Assembly: GCA_035541995.1 (NCBI GenBank) | Contig: DATKMG010000234.1 | Location: 1-9,274 of the forward strand | Source of the DNA: DATKMG01 sp035541995 | GTDB taxonomy: Bacteria > Acidobacteriota > Terriglobia > Versatilivoradales > Versatilivoraceae | Reading direction: 5' to 3' | Length of the DNA: 9,274 nt | In this document: positions 6,705 to 9,274 of the stretch, piece after piece | How the letters are laid out: every line of letters begins with the position of its first letter | Position numbering within the stretch: position 1 is the stretch's first letter | Position numbers and translations under genes: made by a program | The notes under the pieces: model-generated | What the model was told of the DNA's origin: nothing | Database searches by the model: none | Seen by the model: only the letters and a program-made list of their open reading frames with translations

Positions 6705-6750
6705 CGTTCCCTGAGAATTGGCTTGCTGGCTTACGGTCGTTCCCTGGGAA
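6705..6750. promoter_or_regulatory. Two copies of a CGTTCCCTGRGAA palindromic site
   Basis: CGTTCCCTGAGAA (6705-6717) and CGTTCCCTGGGAA (6738-6750) differ at one base. The second contains the symmetric TTCCC-T-GGGAA. The copies are 33 bases apart, close to three helical turns, which would place bound dimers on the same DNA face. They lie about 170-210 bases upstream of the Crp/Fnr start. They do not resemble the TGTGA-N6-TCACA Crp site. Operator function is inferred. Confidence 0.4.
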
Positions 6751-6829
6751 AAATATACTCAATTGGATATTTTTTCCACTTGCCTGCTGCTTGGTCTGCT
6801 TGATGGGTCTCTATAGGTTAAGCCGATTT

Positions 6830-6845
6830 TTCACTTCCAAGTGAA
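6830..6845. promoter_or_regulatory. Perfect-arm palindrome TTCACTT-CC-AAGTGAA
   Basis: Seven-base perfect inverted arms surround a 2-base centre, a shape typical of dimeric repressor or activator sites. CTATAAAT follows immediately on the + strand and could be a -10-like box. No gene clearly starts nearby, so the target is unknown. Confidence 0.3.
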
Positions 6846-7085
6846 CTATAAATCAAGATTCTCTAGACTGAAATTGTCGGCTGCTGTTTTAAACGTTGCT
6901 GTGCCGTATTTTACGACAGTGGTCGATATTTTTAAGAGGCGGGTATAAATGATTCGTCTGAAAGGCAACTCTGATTAGTGCGTACTGCACATGACTGGCG
7001 GAATGCTTAAAGTATCACGAGTTGCAAACATGCGCTGAATGCAGAAAGCAGTGTCAATCTCTATTAAAAAAATGTCCATAGAAGG

Positions 7086-7247
7086 TCACAGGAAATGGAA
7101 GCCTAAAGCAATTGTCAAAAGCATCAAAGCGCCTGCTAAGATCAAAAGTGGGGACCTGCGGGATTTGGGTGAATCTATAGCCTTCCCGCAATAGGCACAC
7201 CAATCATGTTCTCCTGGCATCCAGGAGCTGCAGTTTGGGCAAACCAT
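7086..7247 (-). CDS. Small zinc-ribbon membrane protein
   Basis: This 53-aa ORF is easily missed because of its size. GGAGG (7255-7259) lies 7 bases before the ATG at 7247. The protein begins MVCPNCSSWMPGEHDWCAYC, giving a complete zinc-ribbon set: Cys3-x2-Cys6 and Cys17-x2-Cys20, the second followed by GK as in CxxCGK knuckles. A basic linker (SPKSRRS) leads to one hydrophobic helix (about 34-53, LLILAGALMLLTIALGFHFL), so it is probably a tail-anchored membrane protein with the zinc ribbon in the cytoplasm. Many bacterial zinc-ribbon membrane proteins share this order; partners are unknown. It stands alone. A weak TCCAT/ATGGA stem overlapping its end, with a run of seven T after it on the - strand (ending near 7066), may act as terminator. 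Confidence 0.8.
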   Translation of the reverse strand: MVCPNCSSWMPGEHDWCAYCGKAIDSPKSRRSPLLILAGALMLLTIALGFHFL

Positions 7248-7397
7248 ATTCTTCCCTCCGGTTTTCTATTTTTTGTGATTTTCCACGAGGCATTAGGGCA
7301 AATGATGTTCCCTTTTGCACATTAGCCACAAATAAGTTTTTACCTCCCTTACCATCGAACCACAAACTGTGGAGATATCAAAAAAGTACAGGAATCC
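7248..7397. other. Spacer between zinc-ribbon gene and PGB-like ORF, with remnant 5' coding
   Basis: The right part (7326-7397) is in frame with the downstream ORF, and its end (GDIKKVQES) clearly belongs to the peptidoglycan-binding domain. An in-frame TAG (7323-7325) separates it from ATG ATG at 7302-7307. No signal peptide is seen in any frame. Confidence 0.5.
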
Positions 7398-7919
7398 TTG
7401 CACGACAAGGGGTATTACTCTGGCAATGTGGATGGTTTGATGGGAGTGGAGACTCGAGCTGCACTTCGGGAGTATCAAAAGGCCGAGGAACTGGAAGTGA
7501 CGACGGGTCGGTTGGACCCAGAGACAGCGGGTAAACTAGGCGTCGGTCCGGAATCAGTCGGCGGCAGCTTCAAAGGGGCCGGAAAGGAAGTAAAAGAGGG
7601 CTCGGAAGAGGCTGTCCATGAGATGAAGGAAGGCAAACCTGTAGCCGCTGGGAAAGAAATGGGCAAAGGGATAGGGAGAGAACAGCAAAACTCCCTGAAG
7701 TCACAGACAATTGTCCGAACCGGCGAGATGGACGAAATGAGTCTCTCAAGCTTGAGCTCACACCAATTGAGCAATTCTGAACAGAAAACCGTTACTACTG
7801 CCAGGGCTCACTTTCACGAGAATGGGATTTTAGGCTTGAGTTACATTCCGGCCAACCGAGCCGAAGGTTCATTCCTGGCCCATGCCGCACAATCTGCTGA
7901 TCTCGGCAAGCTTCGATAG
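7398..7919 (+). CDS. Peptidoglycan-binding (PGB_1) domain protein with Lys/Gly-rich tail, 5' end apparently disrupted
   Basis: Counting from TTG 7398, residues 1-49 are most of a PGB_1 domain (PF01471 type). It has GYYSGNVDGLMGVETRAAL, the REYQK helix and TGRLDPETAGKLGV, a three-helix fold that binds cell-wall peptidoglycan. Residues 55-95 are a Lys/Glu/Gly-rich, probably disordered or LEA-like stretch (GKEVKEGSEEAVHEMKEGKP, AAGKEMGKGIG). The last 75 residues look less gene-like, and the final 51 bases overlap the end of the convergent kinase gene. The first helix of the domain (GDIKKVQES) is encoded in frame upstream of the TTG, so the TTG cannot be the original start. That upstream frame has no ATG/GTG/TTG before the TAG at 7323. 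Beyond it, ATG 7302 is in frame. The gene thus looks like a pseudogene, or one read from a rare start. Secretion would be expected but no signal peptide is found. Confidence 0.6.
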   Translation: MHDKGYYSGNVDGLMGVETRAALREYQKAEELEVTTGRLDPETAGKLGVGPESVGGSFKGAGKEVKEGSEEAVHEMKEGKPVAAGKEMGKGIGREQQNSLKSQTIVRTGEMDEMSLSSLSSHQLSNSEQKTVTTARAHFHENGILGLSYIPANRAEGSFLAHAAQSADLGKLR

Positions 7920-9274
7920 TGCTCCGTCGAAGTCAAATTCTTCGAGAGCATTCTGGAGTGCATCGAGCTGCGGTTTGTCGACAATTCCTGCCAGGGCAGT
8001 TTCTAGTGATTGGAAGACATTAACCGCGTCGCCATCGTTGGCGCTAATCAGCGTCCTGAGCCGTTTTACGGCCGCCGACGCCAGCTCCGGATTGAAGGCT
8101 TCCAGGCTTTTACGGGCAGGAGCAGAAGGCGCGCCTTCGGCGAGCCCGCTTTCAATGGCCTGAACCATTCGCCTGAGCGCCGACTCGAATTCTGCGGCCA
8201 TGGCCGGCGCAGACGCATCCTCTTCCCGGATGGCCCGTTCGAGCTTCTCCGCAGCCAACTGAATGGACTCTATCCCGAGGTTGCCGGCCACGCCCTTTGC
8301 GGTGTGCGCGATGCGGCCGGCCAGCGCATGGTCTCCACTCCGGAGTGCGGCTGTGATTTGTGCGCCTGCGTCGCCCTGCTTGCTGGCGAACTGGCCAAGG
8401 AGGCTCCGATATAACTTTCTGTTTCCAGCAACGCGCTTCAGGCCGCCGCCTTGGTCAATGCCCTCGATCTCAGGCAACATGACCTCATTGGTCTCCGGAA
8501 CCAGCTTCGCAGACACCGCAACCGAGGCCGTTCCGCCCCGTTTCGTCCAGCGCTTCAGTGTTGCGAACAATGCGTCCGGCTCAATCGGCTTAGTCAAATG
8601 GTCGTTCATGCCGGCGTCCAGGCAGCGCTGCCGCTCTTCTACTAAGGCATGCGCCGTCATCGCTATAATCGGAAGGTCTTTAAACTGCGGATCTGCACGC
8701 AATAGTCTTGTGGCGGTGTATCCGTCCATCTCCGGCATCTGCAGGTCCATCAAAACGACGTCGAACCCGGGCGTCCCGGAGCCTTCCTTCAGAATCCTGA
8801 CCGCTTCAGCGCCGTGGTTGGCTATCGTCACAAGGGCCCCGGCGCTCTCCAACAGCTCGGTCGCCACTTGCTGGTTCATGTCGTTATCTTCCACCAGAAG
8901 AATCCGCGCGCCACTAGCATCATGAACGCTCGACTCGTCTCGGGAAAGGCGAGAGCCAGCCAAATCTGCAGGGGCCACGCCGAACAGTTCCATCAGGGTG
9001 TCGTAAAGCGTTGAGGCACTGACGGGCTTCAACAGATAGTTGTCGACGCCGATCTTTTCCGCCTCCGTCCGAACCTCCTCGCGCCCGAAAGCAGTGACCA
9101 TCACAATGCGCGGGATATTCTTGAGTCGCCCTCCAAGCTTGATGATCCGGCTAGCCTCCAGGCCGTCCATCCCCGGCATATGCCAATCCATCAGAACCAG
9201 CGAGTAGGGGTCCTTCGAGTCTGCGGCCGCCAGTTCCCGGATCGCCTCCTCGCCGGACGAAACCGGTTCGGCTC
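7869..9274 (-). CDS. Hybrid sensor histidine kinase / response regulator, REC-REC-HPt C-terminal part (5' partial)
   Basis: The frame is open through the right edge, so the sensor, HisKA and ATPase domains lie outside. Counting from the Met at 9191, the first receiver is incomplete. Its acceptor is Asp2 (LVLMDWHMPGMDG), with Thr33 and Lys55 as switch residues. The second receiver spans about 95-212. It has acidic Glu101/Asp102, acceptor Asp149 (VVLMDLQMPEMDG, codon 8745-8747), Thr179 and Lys201 (LTKPIEP). An HPt domain at about 250-350 carries His296 in AHTAKG (codon 8304-8306). A helical tail (about 362-440, LEAFNPELASAAVKRLRTLI and EEFDFDGALSKLAEISR) closes the protein; similar tails follow HPt in many such kinases. 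This is a multi-step phosphorelay enzyme passing phosphate His to Asp to His to a separate regulator, which is not in the window. Base composition is visibly GC-richer than the adjacent small-gene region. It is convergent to the PGB-like ORF. Confidence 0.95.
   Translation of the reverse strand, partial: AEPVSSGEEAIRELAAADSKDPYSLVLMDWHMPGMDGLEASRIIKLGGRLKNIPRIVMVTAFGREEVRTEAEKIGVDNYLLKPVSASTLYDTLMELFGVAPADLAGSRLSRDESSVHDASGARILLVEDNDMNQQVATELLESAGALVTIANHGAEAVRILKEGSGTPGFDVVLMDLQMPEMDGYTATRLLRADPQFKDLPIIAMTAHALVEERQRCLDAGMNDHLTKPIEPDALFATLKRWTKRGGTASVAVSAKLVPETNEVMLPEIEGIDQGGGLKRVAGNRKLYRSLLGQFASKQGDAGAQITAALRSGDHALAGRIAHTAKGVAGNLGIESIQLAAEKLERAIREEDASAPAMAAEFESALRRMVQAIESGLAEGAPSAPARKSLEAFNPELASAAVKRLRTLISANDGDAVNVFQSLETALAGIVDKPQLDALQNALEEFDFDGALSKLAEISRLCGMGQE

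Larger units (their letters stand above)
6538..7085. other. 548-base AT-rich intergenic region upstream of the Crp/Fnr gene
   Basis: No gene is supported here. ORFs on either strand are 9-34 codons with no good ribosome site or family resemblance. The region holds two copies of a TTCCCTGRGAA palindrome (6705-6750), a perfect TTCACTT/AAGTGAA palindrome (6830-6845) and smaller symmetric sites. An untranslated leader or small RNA is possible. It must contain the Crp/Fnr promoter, but no convincing -35/-10 pair is visible. Confidence 0.4.

Noticed and set aside
6949..6978. Nine-codon ORF after AGAGGCGGG, possible leader peptide
   Set aside because: Too short, with no following gene on that strand and no attenuator visible.
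7053..7193. Lys-rich + strand ORF opposite the zinc-ribbon gene
   Set aside because: No ribosome site, and it is the antisense shadow of a frame with a clear zinc-ribbon Cys pattern.
7745..7760. CTCAAGCTTGAG palindrome overlapping TGAGCTCA
   Set aside because: It lies inside the PGB-like ORF with no T-run, so it is not a convincing terminator or operator.
8263..8925. 220-codon + strand ORF inside the hybrid kinase
   Set aside because: It is antisense to conserved receiver and HPt domains in a GC-rich gene; long shadow ORFs are expected there.

Overview
The window looks like a chromosomal segment of a free-living, Gram-negative-type soil or sediment bacterium. The gene mix suggests Acidobacteriota or a near relative: a GH123/DUF4091-type protein beside a DUF5107 protein, a Crp/Fnr regulator with a GTTRSRV helix-turn-helix, Lmo0937-like and other tiny membrane proteins, and a hybrid histidine kinase with a C-terminal HPt domain. 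This assignment is inference from family content. No rRNA, tRNA, CRISPR array, insertion sequence or phage gene is visible.

Left block (1-2979, + strand): the 3' part of a GH123/DUF4091-type glycan-active protein, then a complete DUF5107 protein with a helical TPR-like C-terminus. They form a probable carbohydrate-utilisation pair. Convergent to it (3040-4317, - strand) is a well-preserved iron-dependent hydroxyacid-oxoacid transhydrogenase, the bacterial counterpart of human ADHFE1, with a strong Shine-Dalgarno (SD) sequence and an inverted repeat just upstream of it.

Middle block (about 4340-7860): AT-richer and gene-poor, made of very small genes. A 529-base gap holds a long hairpin. Next come a 49-aa Lmo0937-like membrane protein, a 73-aa two-helix membrane protein, a possible 29-codon Cys-rich ORF and a DUF883-like membrane-tail ORF. 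The last two lie in one frame and are separated by a single TGA. A Crp/Fnr regulator reads back towards them. Further right, a 548-base gap carries operator-like palindromes, followed by a 53-aa zinc-ribbon membrane protein (- strand) and a peptidoglycan-binding/Lys-Gly-rich ORF (+ strand) whose 5' end looks broken by an in-frame amber codon. The block resembles an envelope or general stress-response island, possibly controlled by the Crp/Fnr protein (inference).

Right block (7869 to the window end, - strand): a GC-rich gene for the C-terminal half of a large hybrid sensor kinase (REC-REC-HPt plus a helical tail). Its N-terminal sensor and kinase domains lie outside the window.

The most notable items are the small genes hidden by their size (49 aa, 53 aa, possibly 29 aa), two ORFs split by one in-frame stop each, the paired TTCCC-T-GGGAA-type palindromes upstream of the Crp/Fnr gene, and an Asp-to-Asn change at the expected catalytic pair of the GH123-like protein. 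I do not see a clear, wholly new multi-gene system.
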